64,000 nt of DNA from Exiguobacterium acetylicum (lineage in GTDB: Bacteria > Bacillota > Bacilli > Exiguobacteriales > Exiguobacteriaceae), in the NCBI RefSeq assembly GCF_022170825.1, contig NZ_CP081878.1:1576001-1640000 (forward strand), written 5' to 3'. Position 1 is the stretch's first letter; each line of letters starts with the position of its first letter. The notes below the pieces were generated by a model. That model did not search any database. It had not been told where the DNA came from and saw only the letters and a list, made by a program, of their open reading frames with translations. This document shows positions 51,017 through 58,836 of this stretch, in pieces. Made by a program: the position numbers and the translations under genes.

Positions 51017-51802
51017 ATGGAACCCACGTTCCAGATTGATTGTACGAAGTGTTTTGGTTTATGTTGTACGGCACTCGCTTTTTCGAAATCCAGTGATTTT
51101 GGTCACGATAAACCAGAAGCGACACCGTGTCGTAATCTTGATGCGGATTACAGTTGTCGTATCCATGATCAGTTACGTGACAGCGGCTACAAAGGCTGTA
51201 CCGTCTATGATTGTTTCGGTGCGGGACAACATCTCTCACAGCAGACGTTTCAAGGCGATTATGCACCCAAGCGACGCCAAGCGATCTATGCTGCCTTCCC
51301 GAAGATGGTTCATTTGTTTGAAATGATGTGGTACATAACCGACGGGAAACGCGATATCACGCGTGACATCCATGATCAACTCGATGAGATGCTTGCCGCA
51401 ATGACCCGGTATGCGGCATTACCAGCCGAGCAATTTGAACGGCTTGATTTAATGTCTGTTCGTCAAACCGTCCGACCGCTCCTTGAATCGATTGCATCGC
51501 GTGTTCAAGCTCAGTATAGCGGAAGACGCGATCAGACACCACGTGACTGGGTCGGAAAACAGCTACAAGGACGTGATTTCTCAGGTGCCAGTGTTCAGAA
51601 TCAGTGGTTGCTTGCGACGAACTTGTCGCGCAGTAACTTGCGCGGAGTCAACTTTCTCGGAGCTGATTTGCGAGACTGTAACGTCAAAGACGCGGATCTG
51701 ACAGACGCGCTCTTTTTGACACAGGCACAAATCAATGCGGCAATCGGCAATGCCGCGACACAGTTACCGCGTCGCTTACTCCGTCCGTCGCATTGGCGTT
51801 AA
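51017..51802 (+). CDS. pentapeptide-repeat protein with N-terminal Cys cluster
   Basis: 261 aa. The N-terminal 85 residues carry a cysteine-rich motif (IDCTKCFGLCC at residues 6-16, later CRNLDADYSCRIH and GCTVYDCFG) like those of YkgJ-type putative metal-binding domains. The C-terminus has a short pentapeptide-repeat block from about residue 190 (LQGRDFSGASVQ, then LATNLSRSNLRGVNFLGADLRDCNVKDADLTDALF). This domain pairing occurs as a known bacterial family without defined function. ATG at 51017 is chosen because GGAGGTG lies 6 nt upstream. Confidence 0.75.
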   Translation: MEPTFQIDCTKCFGLCCTALAFSKSSDFGHDKPEATPCRNLDADYSCRIHDQLRDSGYKGCTVYDCFGAGQHLSQQTFQGDYAPKRRQAIYAAFPKMVHLFEMMWYITDGKRDITRDIHDQLDEMLAAMTRYAALPAEQFERLDLMSVRQTVRPLLESIASRVQAQYSGRRDQTPRDWVGKQLQGRDFSGASVQNQWLLATNLSRSNLRGVNFLGADLRDCNVKDADLTDALFLTQAQINAAIGNAATQLPRRLLRPSHWR

Positions 51803-51820
51803 ACAGAAACGAATGATAAA

Positions 51821-51860
51821 GAGGCACGTTTTCGATTGACGACCGAAAGCGTGCCTCCTT
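51821..51860. terminator. bidirectional intrinsic terminator
   Basis: The stem GAGGCACG.TTTCG / CGAAA.CGTGCCTC with a 9-nt loop is followed by CTTTT. It lies between the pentapeptide protein and the convergent nucleotidyltransferase. Confidence 0.82.
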
Positions 51861-51877
51861 TTAAATGCTTGTGCTTG

Positions 51878-52609
51878 TTATCTTTTACCTAGCGTAAAGC
51901 CGTCAAAATAACGCCCGCCGAATGGTGCGAGATAATCATCGACTAACGCGACGACTTCTTGTCGGTCATCCGATTGATAATACAACTCGAATGCCACTAT
52001 ATGTCGACGCGCATAGTCTTCGTCAAACTCCGCGAGTGCGCGGATCGCCCACTTCCCTTGTCCGATGTAGCGACGATTGGCGCGAAGGACGAATTCGATG
52101 CTTTGTTCATACAAACGCGACGCAATCGCAAGACCCTCCGCGCGATACGTCACACTCTCGAAATCGTCGAGCACATCACTTAAAAAATACCGTGCGCGCT
52201 CTTGTTCTGCATTCGTCCAAGCGATTGGTCCGTCTGCCAATTGCTGAACAGCTTCCTTGCGGATAAACGCAAGGTGCGGATGATCTTCGATCGTCCAACT
52301 GTCCGCAATCATTCGTTGCAATGACGGGCGACCACGTTCCCGGTCACTCTCGAAAAACGGCTGAATCGTTTCAAAGGAGTGGATGAATGCTTCGACCGGC
52401 ATACCGTCATGGATGAACGACTCCCGAAACGCTTGTCGTCGACTTGCTTCAAAGATGATCAAATCGACGTCTGACTGGGCGGTCGCCTGCCCTCGTGCAT
52501 GACTGCCGGCAAGTAAGACGGCACAGTGATCCGGATACCGCGACGCAACGAGCGGCATGATCCAGTCTTGCCACTCGTCGTGTGTCCACTCAATCTTCAA
52601 TTTGTTCAC
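51878..52609 (-). CDS. nucleotidyltransferase-domain protein
   Basis: 243 aa. The nucleotidyltransferase signature GSHARGQATAQSDVDLIIF is near residue 33-51, with the GS motif and the two catalytic Asp of the polymerase-beta-like fold. The remaining residues are helical, as in the aminoglycoside or kanamycin nucleotidyltransferase-like group, but the substrate is unknown. No clear ribosome binding site exists. GTG at 52609 overlaps the preceding gene by 20 nt; TTG at 52600 is possible and 52651 is less likely. It is probably translationally coupled to that gene. Confidence 0.65.
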   Translation of the reverse strand: MNKLKIEWTHDEWQDWIMPLVASRYPDHCAVLLAGSHARGQATAQSDVDLIIFEASRRQAFRESFIHDGMPVEAFIHSFETIQPFFESDRERGRPSLQRMIADSWTIEDHPHLAFIRKEAVQQLADGPIAWTNAEQERARYFLSDVLDDFESVTYRAEGLAIASRLYEQSIEFVLRANRRYIGQGKWAIRALAEFDEDYARRHIVAFELYYQSDDRQEVVALVDDYLAPFGGRYFDGFTLGKR

Positions 52610-53063
52610 CAATGCCGGAGAAGACAGCCAGTTCGTCACCTGGCACAGCAACGATCGTTGCGTCAGCTCGGTGTGGTGCGAGACCGATATCGATCGCCCA
52701 AGACTCGTAATATGTATCCGACCCGTTCAAGACGAGCGTTTGTCCGTTGCTGAACGTCAAGAATAGATGCGGTGCGGTCTTCCCGATCCGGACACCTGTG
52801 ATCCGTTCTGCGTGAAGCGAGACGATCAAGTGCAACATCTCTTCCTTCGTTGCATGGCGGACGACCCAATCCTGCGTCGTCTCAACATCCCCATAAAACA
52901 AACGATCCGTCTCGATCCGGAGTCGGAGTTCAGGAGCTGTCGTATCGAATAGATTGATAAACTCCAGCGTGACGTATCCTGCGACATGGACCGTTGCTAA
53001 TTGTGTACCGATGAAATACGTCTTTAAAAGTTGACGGGCGAGTTGATGATCTTCTTTATTCAC
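52590..53063 (-). CDS. hypothetical protein
   Basis: 157 aa, soluble. An N-terminal helix (NKEDHQLARQLLKTYFIG) is followed by alternating strands (VAGYVTLEFINLF, ELRLRIETDRLF, ITGVRIGKTAPHLFLTFSNGQTLVLNG). No family is recognised. GTG at 53063 follows a TGAGGTG site by 7 nt and is preferred to GTG at 53072. The next gene starts before its end, so the pair is an operon of hypothetical protein and nucleotidyltransferase. Confidence 0.55.
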   Translation of the reverse strand: MNKEDHQLARQLLKTYFIGTQLATVHVAGYVTLEFINLFDTTAPELRLRIETDRLFYGDVETTQDWVVRHATKEEMLHLIVSLHAERITGVRIGKTAPHLFLTFSNGQTLVLNGSDTYYESWAIDIGLAPHRADATIVAVPGDELAVFSGIGEQIED

Positions 53064-53210
53064 GATGAGCACCTCATTTAGAAAAGAATGAATGATAGAA
53101 CAATAAGTCCGATCAGCTTACTTCCACTCAATTTACCACAAATTAGTCGAACCGAACATGAGAAGAAAGACGTGTTTTCGGTTTTTTGCGGCACGAAGGC
53201 AAGAATACGG

Positions 53211-53246
53211 TATACTGATGAGGAACTGACGTCGATCTTGATCGAC
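53211..53246 (+). promoter_or_regulatory. promoter -10 and palindromic operator of the recombinase-like gene
   Basis: A TATACT -10 at 53211-53216 (with a weak TTGCGG -35, 19-nt spacer) is followed by a perfect inverted repeat GTCGATCTTGATCGAC at 53231-53246, which sits in the leader between the start of transcription and the ribosome binding site. Such a position suits an autorepressor. Whether the downstream recombinase-like protein binds it is unknown. Confidence 0.55.
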
Positions 53247-53263
53247 AGAGAGGAGCTCACTTC

Positions 53264-53833
53264 ATGCAATATTTCTACATGAGACCCTACCCGGATGATC
53301 CAGATTGTTCTATGCAACAAGCAGAAGCGGACCGGATCGATGTGACGACACGTGTCATCGAGACCCATGATTCGGCCAAACGACGAACGGAACTCGAACA
53401 GATGCTTGAGACGCTTCAGGCGGGCGACGAAGTCATCGTCACGCATCTCTATGTCTTAGCAGACTCGACGCGACATTTAATCGAGATGCTCGAGCACATG
53501 GAGGCACGTGGTGCAACGATCTGGTCGCTTCGCGAACAGATTCGGACGAACGAGCGGGCATCCTTGTCTTTTCTTGAAACAGCAAGGCATCTCGTTCAGT
53601 TACAAAGTGACGTCATCAGTATGTCGACCCGTGCCGGAATCACAAAGGCGAAAGAACAAGGGAAACAGACGGGGCGTCCCCGGAAAGCAGACGAGAACGT
53701 CCGTCGCGCGATTGCGATGTATCAAAGTAAAAACTATTCGCTCGCAGACATACGTGAACAGACGGGCATTAGTAAAAGTACACTGTATCGTTATCTCGAG
53801 AGTGAGACGATCGATACAACAGACAAAGGCTGA
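53264..53833 (+). CDS. serine-recombinase homologue with lost active site
   Basis: 189 aa. The resolvase/invertase fold is seen in the E-L-E-Q-M-L-E-T-L-Q-A-G-D-E-V-I-V block and in the long E helix (LVQLQSDVISMSTRAGITKAKEQGKQTGRPRKA). A resolvase HTH closes the protein (SLADIREQTGISKSTLYRYL). The catalytic parts are degenerate. Canonical RVS near the N-terminus is R-P-Y, so the nucleophile Ser is missing. Canonical D-R-L-G-R-S is Y-V-L-A-D-S, so both catalytic Arg are missing. It probably binds DNA but cannot recombine. It follows a palindrome in its own leader. Confidence 0.75.
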   Translation: MQYFYMRPYPDDPDCSMQQAEADRIDVTTRVIETHDSAKRRTELEQMLETLQAGDEVIVTHLYVLADSTRHLIEMLEHMEARGATIWSLREQIRTNERASLSFLETARHLVQLQSDVISMSTRAGITKAKEQGKQTGRPRKADENVRRAIAMYQSKNYSLADIREQTGISKSTLYRYLESETIDTTDKG

Positions 53834-53858
53834 TTTCCACTATGGAATCAGCCTTTTT
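53825..53858. terminator. intrinsic terminator between convergent genes
   Basis: The stem AAAGGCTGATTtCCA / TGGAATCAGCCTTT (one bulge) is followed by TTTT. It overlaps the end of the recombinase-like gene. Confidence 0.8.
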
Positions 53859-53859
53859 G

Positions 53860-54267
53860 TTAGCTATTTTGTTTTAATGTGTTACCGAGCCATTTTTGGA
53901 GGGCTTTTCCACCTTCATAAAATGAGCTATCGCGTAATTCATACGTATGACCGCCTTGTTCGATCAAGTCGAGGAACGTATTCCCGACGTCTCGGTTTTC
54001 CCATTTCCGCTGGTCCGTCAAATACTTGAAGCCGAAGTTACATTCAACGTTGAAGATGATATGGAACGGTTCTTTAAACGATTGAACGGCACGGATCATC
54101 TCAATCAAAATCATTCGTTTCGGTGATGACGCTTCGAATGTATCGAACAATGTCGTTCGGCGTCCGTGAAATTCGATGACGCGGATCGCACGACCGGTAT
54201 CGGCTTTAAAGTCATAACTCGTTCGAATCGAGACGATGATCTCGCGTTGGTCTGGTTGTACTGGCAT
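53860..54267 (-). CDS. hypothetical protein
   Basis: 135 aa, soluble and slightly basic. It has EIIVSIRTSYDFKADTGRAIRVIEFHG at the N-terminus, SSPKRMILIEMIRAVQSFKEPFHIIFNVECNFGFKYLTD in the middle and YELRDSSFYEGGKALQKWLG at the end. The strand-helix pattern with SSPKRM and acidic positions loosely recalls ribonuclease H-like folds, but the assignment is weak. ATG at 54267 follows an AAAGGAAGC site; the longer reading to 54345 adds residues without support. A TATAAT-like -10 lies about 30 nt upstream. Confidence 0.6.
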   Translation of the reverse strand: MPVQPDQREIIVSIRTSYDFKADTGRAIRVIEFHGRRTTLFDTFEASSPKRMILIEMIRAVQSFKEPFHIIFNVECNFGFKYLTDQRKWENRDVGNTFLDLIEQGGHTYELRDSSFYEGGKALQKWLGNTLKQNS

Positions 54268-54411
54268 GGTGTATCGCTTCCTTTCTCTCGGTCGATTATA
54301 GCATGGACCTCCTAAAATGTAATAGAGCTGATGATTCAGTCTCAAGAAGGATTGTCGTACCCTAAAAATTGTCTTATACTAAAATTACCAAATACATAAA
54401 GGAGCGTTTTC

Positions 54412-54795
54412 GTGAAACATCTATTTTCGATACTCCTCTCGGCGAGTCTGTTGTTTACCGGGTGCTATTGCTCCCTTGAAGAACGCACGGACGAGCCACA
54501 CTTTAAATCCCGCGCCCGCTCGATCTCCTCGTATCATACCTTCGATATTGAATATGCGAAAGGACTACGTAAGGAGCAGGTCTCAAACCGTACGGTCACC
54601 GTGACGGATTCAAATGGTGAGCGGATGCAAACAGAGATTGAAGTTCTGGACGGCAAAGAAATTCGAATCAAACCACCGCGCACAGGATACAAAAAAGGAC
54701 GTCGCTACATCATCCACATTCGAGATTCGATCGACGCCCGGAAACAAGTACATACGAATACGATTCGAGAACGAACCTTCACTGTCGACCGCTGA
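54412..54795 (+). CDS. small lipoprotein with Ig-like domain
   Basis: 127 aa. A lipoprotein signal peptide (MKHLFSILLSASLLFTGC, lipobox FTGC) is followed by one domain with the strand pattern YHTFDIEYAKGLRKEQVSNRTVTVTDSNGERMQTEIEVLDGKEIRIKPP and GYKKGRRYIIHI. This is the bacterial Ig-like pattern (SbsA/Big_5 type) seen at the surface of Bacillales. The start is GTG with AAAGGAGCG upstream. A terminator overlaps its 3' end. The function is unknown. Confidence 0.65.
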   Translation: MKHLFSILLSASLLFTGCYCSLEERTDEPHFKSRARSISSYHTFDIEYAKGLRKEQVSNRTVTVTDSNGERMQTEIEVLDGKEIRIKPPRTGYKKGRRYIIHIRDSIDARKQVHTNTIRERTFTVDR

Positions 54796-54817
54796 CAGCC
54801 AAGGTTCGTTTTTATTT
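54771..54817 (+). terminator. intrinsic terminator
   Basis: The arms ACGAACCTT and AAGGTTCGT are separated by a loop of about 25 nt with its own small stem and are followed by TTTTATTT. It overlaps the end of the lipoprotein gene. Confidence 0.6.
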
Positions 54818-55339
54818 GGAACGAGCCGGGAAAACGGTGTAACTGATCGAGATGACGCCATCGATTACAAGAACGAGTCCCCACAGTTGTAACGTCCGCA
54901 AGAGGCTTTCCGTTTGTTCGGTATTTCCGAGCCAGAGAATCATGGCTCCGAGCAAGGCACCGCCAATCAAGAATGCCAGGATGTGCCGATAGAATCCGTT
55001 GCGTTCCCGTCGCGCTCGCGACATCCGTTCCTTTGCTACTTGTTCCTTGAGGATCACCCGACGATACATCCCGTCCGCCCAAGCAATCATCTGCTTTCCG
55101 AATGCGAGTGAGACGCCGATGTAAATCGCAGCAAGACCGTGCGCAAGCGTCGCGGTACTGCCGCGACTTAAATCAAATACTGTTAAGAGCAGTAAAACGA
55201 TATCAATGACCGGCGACATCGCCATGAGACGAAAACCGAGCTTTTCTCGCCTGAATCCATAACGAACGATTAATCCTGCAACGATGAATACCCAAAACAG
55301 AATTTCACAACAAACGATGGCCCACGCGACGAGTTGCAT
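54812..55339 (-). CDS. YmcC-like membrane protein
   Basis: 175 aa. Three helices at about residues 2-26, 35-55 and 62-85 (AWAIVCCEILFWVFIVAGLIVRYGFR, MAMSPVIDIVLLLLTVFDLSRG and ATLAHGLAAIYIGVSLAFGKQMIAWAD) are followed by a charged loop, then two more helices. The FDLSRGSTATLAHGLAAIYIG block matches what I remember of B. subtilis YmcC. Its function is unknown. ATG at 55339 is chosen because GGAG lies 9 nt upstream. Divergent from the TetR gene. Confidence 0.7.
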   Translation of the reverse strand: MQLVAWAIVCCEILFWVFIVAGLIVRYGFRREKLGFRLMAMSPVIDIVLLLLTVFDLSRGSTATLAHGLAAIYIGVSLAFGKQMIAWADGMYRRVILKEQVAKERMSRARRERNGFYRHILAFLIGGALLGAMILWLGNTEQTESLLRTLQLWGLVLVIDGVISISYTVFPARSK

Positions 55340-55436
55340 TGTGATCATCTCCTTTTTTAATACGACTGTATCATAAAGATAACATCACCCGTCTCAATTG
55401 ACCAGTCTTTTTAATACATTCGTGCTAAAAAAGCTG

Positions 55437-55450
55437 ATATACTGAATGTA
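55437..55450 (+). promoter_or_regulatory. -10 element giving a probable leaderless tetR transcript
   Basis: TATACT at 55437-55442 ends only 6 nt before the tetR ATG at 55450, and no ribosome binding site is visible. Transcription would start at or next to the start codon. The -35 (TACATT, 17-nt spacer) is weak. Confidence 0.4.
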
Positions 55451-56049
55451 TGCCAAAACAAGTCAACCACGAAGAACGAAAACGCCTTATCGCGGAAGCA
55501 ACGTGGCGTACGATTTCTCATGTCGGTATTGAACAAGCCAGTGTCCGGACGATTGCCAAGGAAGCCGGTCTCTCGCTTGGAGCACTACGGTATTATTTCA
55601 CGACCCAAGAAGAATTGCTCCGTTTCTCGATGCAACTCGTCCAAGAACGGGTCCAAGCACGCATCACAACCATTTTCGAGAGAGGAGGAACACCAGAAGA
55701 GACGTTATGCGACGTCTTACTCGAAGTCTTGCCGTACGCACCTGAGCATCAGCTGGAGATGCAGGTCTGGTTCCAATTCATGCTGTCTGCGTATGCGTCG
55801 CAAGCGACGGAGAATCCGGACGATATTTACCACATGTGTCACGTATTACTGACACGGATTCCGGACGGTACGCTCCGAGCAGGTATCGACATCGAGCTTG
55901 AGAGCGAACGACTCGCAGCACTCGTTGATGGATTAGCCTTTCATGCGCTGTTTCGCCCGGAACGTCTCCCGAAAGAACGTCTGCGTCATGTCCTTGTCCA
56001 TCACTTGAATGCCTTATTCGTCCGTCCTTTAACGATAGACGACAAATAA
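55450..56049 (+). CDS. TetR-family transcriptional regulator
   Basis: 199 aa. The N-terminal TetR helix-turn-helix is at residues 8-55 (ERKRLIAEATWRTISHVGIEQASVRTIAKEAGLSLGALRYYFTTQEELL). The C-terminal helical ligand and dimer domain has the LALVDGLAFHAL pattern of TetR_C_6-like BetI-type regulators. The target is not shown. The convergent ABC-MATE operon and the divergent YmcC-like gene are its neighbours. There is no ribosome binding site, and a -10 lies just before ATG. Confidence 0.85.
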   Translation: MPKQVNHEERKRLIAEATWRTISHVGIEQASVRTIAKEAGLSLGALRYYFTTQEELLRFSMQLVQERVQARITTIFERGGTPEETLCDVLLEVLPYAPEHQLEMQVWFQFMLSAYASQATENPDDIYHMCHVLLTRIPDGTLRAGIDIELESERLAALVDGLAFHALFRPERLPKERLRHVLVHHLNALFVRPLTIDDK

Positions 56050-56089
56050 CCCGATATGCCTTCGTTTATATGAAGGAATATCGGGTTTA
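56049..56089. terminator. bidirectional intrinsic terminator
   Basis: The stem ACCCGATAT.CCTTC / GAAGG.ATATCGGGT with a 7-nt loop lies between the convergent tetR and MATE genes. Confidence 0.85.
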
Positions 56090-56090
56090 T

Positions 56091-57380
56091 TCATGGTTTC
56101 GCTTCTACGAGAATCAACGATACGGAGCGAATCAAAAAGAACGTCAGAAACGCTACCCAGACCCCTTGATTGTCAAAACTTGATGTCAACAGGAGCACAA
56201 TCGCAAAACCGATCCCTGCTTGAATCATCGAGTTCCGGACTGGAGTTGCCTCGACACGTCCAGCAAAAATTCCTTCATAGATCATCGCCCACCCGGCAAT
56301 CAGCGGTAGGACGATGATCCAGAGGTAATGGTCGCGTGCCGCGTCAAGTATCGCCTCTTCTGAAGTAAACAACTGAAGGAGTGGTGTCTCAAGGAATAGA
56401 AGCACAAGCGACCAGAAGACGACCGAGAAGAATCCAAACGTCCGTGCCAAGCGGACACTCATCCGGTATCCGGTCTGATCTTGATCTCCTCGTGCACGAC
56501 CGACGAGAACTGTTGATGCATGACCAAGTCCACCGAACCAATAAGAGATCAGATACTGAATCTGCAGGAGAATCGCATTGGCTGCGAGGATATCCGGTCC
56601 GAATTGTCCCCCTGCTCGTGTGAACCATCCGGTAACAAGTAACAGGAAAATCGTTCGGATGAATAAATCACGATTGACGCGAAAGAATTGCCGGTAGGCT
56701 TTCCAATCCGTCAAGGCACGTAGTTCGTCGCGCGTCATCGACAACTGACTTCGAATCAGATAGAGACTGCAGACGACGATACTGATTTCCGCGATGACGG
56801 TCGCAACGGCAATCCCAGTAACACCTGCATTTAGTCCGTAGACGAATCCGACATCGAGTACGACGTTGACCCCGATACTGAACAGTTGGACGAACAAGGC
56901 ATGTTTGACTTGCCCCGTCCCAATCAACCAGCCAAGTAACGCATAGCCCATCAAGACGAACGGTGCGCCGATCATCCGGTACGAAATGTACGTCTTGACC
57001 GTATCCAGCAAATCAGCGGGTGGTGCAAGTAAATAGAGTCCAACCTGTTCAAGCGGTTGCCGGAACACTAGAATGAGTAACCCGATACAGGCTGCTAAGA
57101 ACAGCGGTCGGTAAAGCGAAGTCCGCAAAGCATGGACGTCATTTGCACCACTCGCTTGGGCACTGAATCCTGTCGTACTGACTTTTAAGAAGCCGAATAA
57201 CCAGTAGATCGTATTAAAGAAGACAGCACCGACCGCGATGCCGCCGATTGCTTGCGGATCACCGGATTGTCCGATGACGACCGTGTCCGTCACACCAAGT
57301 AACGGTGTCGCAATACTTGAGAGGATCAGCGGATAGGCAAGTAACCAAAACGTTTTGAGGGTCGGTTGTGTGTTCACCAT
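56091..57380 (-). CDS. MATE family efflux transporter, DinF-like
   Basis: 429 aa with 12 transmembrane helices. MATE features are FWLLAYPLILSSIATPLLGVTDTVVIGQSG at the start, IGGIAVGAVFFNTIYWLFGFLKVSTTGFSAQASGA near residues 41-78, and GWLIGTGQVKHALFV near 150. It is of the DinF branch, which exports small organic compounds against a Na+ or H+ gradient. It is the last gene of the ABC operon and overlaps the preceding ATPase by 7 nt. This suggests the exporter works with that importer, for example by secreting a metallophore that the ABC system takes back. Confidence 0.88.
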   Translation of the reverse strand: MVNTQPTLKTFWLLAYPLILSSIATPLLGVTDTVVIGQSGDPQAIGGIAVGAVFFNTIYWLFGFLKVSTTGFSAQASGANDVHALRTSLYRPLFLAACIGLLILVFRQPLEQVGLYLLAPPADLLDTVKTYISYRMIGAPFVLMGYALLGWLIGTGQVKHALFVQLFSIGVNVVLDVGFVYGLNAGVTGIAVATVIAEISIVVCSLYLIRSQLSMTRDELRALTDWKAYRQFFRVNRDLFIRTIFLLLVTGWFTRAGGQFGPDILAANAILLQIQYLISYWFGGLGHASTVLVGRARGDQDQTGYRMSVRLARTFGFFSVVFWSLVLLFLETPLLQLFTSEEAILDAARDHYLWIIVLPLIAGWAMIYEGIFAGRVEATPVRNSMIQAGIGFAIVLLLTSSFDNQGVWVAFLTFFLIRSVSLILVEAKP

Positions 57381-58111
57381 GTCCCGGCCTCAACGAAGCG
57401 TTGTGTATAAGAACCACCGGATTCCAGTCGATCAATCAAATCAACAGCACGACCATCGCGTAAGACGAGTATTTCCGAACACAGACGCCGGATGAAATCG
57501 ATATCGTGTGAAATTAATACAAAACTGACACCGAGTGTTTGTTGCAAGCGTTCCAGTAGTTCGATGATATGCGCCCGGGATACGACATCAAGCCCTGTCG
57601 TCGGTTCATCCATCACGATGACGTCGGGTTCGATTGAAATCGCGCGGGCGATTGCGGCACGCTGAATTTGTCCTCCACTCAATTGGTGAGGAAGTCGATC
57701 GAATAGTCGTGCCTCTACCCCGACAGCAAGTCCAAGTGCCGAAATAAGATCCTCTTCTGATGTCGCTGGAAAATGCCGCAAGATTGGACGATGACAACGA
57801 AACGGTTCAAGAATCGATTCCCGAACCGTCCATTCTGGATTAAAGGATGCGAGGGGATGTTGAAAGACAGCTTGAATAGCTCGTCGTTTGTTTTTTCCCC
57901 CACTCGGAAATGCCTTTCCATGCAATGAAACCGCACCTTGAGAAGGTTCGAGTAGACCAAGAATCACTCGTCCGAGTGTCGTTTTCCCACTCCCACTTTC
58001 ACCAATGATGCCAAATGACGACTTTGCCATCACTTGAAACGAGATATGCGAAAGGATGGACTGCTCCTTAATCTGATAAGTAAGATCTGTTACGGATAAG
58101 ACGGATGACAT
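57374..58111 (-). CDS. ABC transporter ATPase, Opp/Nik type (second NBD)
   Basis: 245 aa ABC ATPase. Walker A GESGSGKTT is near residue 37, the Q-loop AVFQHPLASFNPEWTVRE near 80, signature LSGGQIQRAAIARA near 143, and Walker B VIVMDEPTTGLD near 165. The AxFQxPxxSxNP block is typical of oligopeptide/nickel-family ATPases of the OppF/NikE kind. An AAAGGAAGAG site precedes ATG. It overlaps its upstream neighbour by 22 nt and MATE by 7 nt. Confidence 0.9.
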   Translation of the reverse strand: MSSVLSVTDLTYQIKEQSILSHISFQVMAKSSFGIIGESGSGKTTLGRVILGLLEPSQGAVSLHGKAFPSGGKNKRRAIQAVFQHPLASFNPEWTVRESILEPFRCHRPILRHFPATSEEDLISALGLAVGVEARLFDRLPHQLSGGQIQRAAIARAISIEPDVIVMDEPTTGLDVVSRAHIIELLERLQQTLGVSFVLISHDIDFIRRLCSEILVLRDGRAVDLIDRLESGGSYTQRFVEAGTW

Positions 58112-58836
58112 GAACTCTTCCTTTCTTCCATTGTTGTATGATGCGCTTGCATCAAGGTCATCGTGAACGGATGACGACTTTGCTCAATCATCTCTGGTGT
58201 TCCCGTCTCGACGATTCGCCCTTCCTGCATCAAGACGAGCTGTTCGCCATAGTGTAAAGCAGGTCCTAATTCATGGGTGACGAACAAAATCGTTGCTCCG
58301 TACTGGTGTTGGTATTCGGTCAACCAGTCGAGTAAACGACGTGTCAACACAGGATCAAGCGCTGTCGTTAACTCATCGGCCAAAATCAACCGCGGTTTTA
58401 AGGCGACGGCAAACAGGATCGCGAACCGTTGCAATTGCCCACCGCTTAATTCTGATGGAAACCGGTCCAACCAAGCAGAGTCCAACTCGAGTGTTCGTAA
58501 GACGTCATCGATGTGAGATTGATCAATCTTTTGTCCATGCGCACGATACGTATCCCGTAGCATCTGACGCATCGTTAAAAACGGAACAAACGCATCCGTG
58601 TATTGTTGAGGAATGTAACCGATATCAAGACCTCGTCGAAGTGGTTCATCTGAAAGGACCTCCCCGCTAGAGGACATCCCGTCCGGCAATCGATCTAGTA
58701 ATCGTTTAAGCAGGAGTGTTTTTCCACTTCCGCTCGCTCCGACGAGACAAATGAATTGATGAGCCGGCAGCGATAGGTTCACATCATGCAGAAGGACGTG
58801 TTTCGCCCGAACGTGTAAGTTCCGTATCTGAATCAT
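58090..58836 (-). CDS. ABC transporter ATPase, Opp/Nik type (first NBD)
   Basis: 248 aa. Walker A GASGSGKTLLLKRLLDRL near residue 34, Q-loop IGYIPQQYTDAFVPF near 73, signature LSGGQLQRFAIL near 129 and Walker B LILADELTTALDP near 152. Glu in the Walker B is followed by Leu instead of the common Pro. It resembles NikD/OppD. It has no large C-terminal extension, so the Opp-type FeS or zinc tail is absent. An AAGGAGG site inside the permease 3' end precedes ATG, and the gene overlaps the permease by 53 nt. Confidence 0.9.
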   Translation of the reverse strand: MIQIRNLHVRAKHVLLHDVNLSLPAHQFICLVGASGSGKTLLLKRLLDRLPDGMSSSGEVLSDEPLRRGLDIGYIPQQYTDAFVPFLTMRQMLRDTYRAHGQKIDQSHIDDVLRTLELDSAWLDRFPSELSGGQLQRFAILFAVALKPRLILADELTTALDPVLTRRLLDWLTEYQHQYGATILFVTHELGPALHYGEQLVLMQEGRIVETGTPEMIEQSRHPFTMTLMQAHHTTMEERKSSCHPSYP

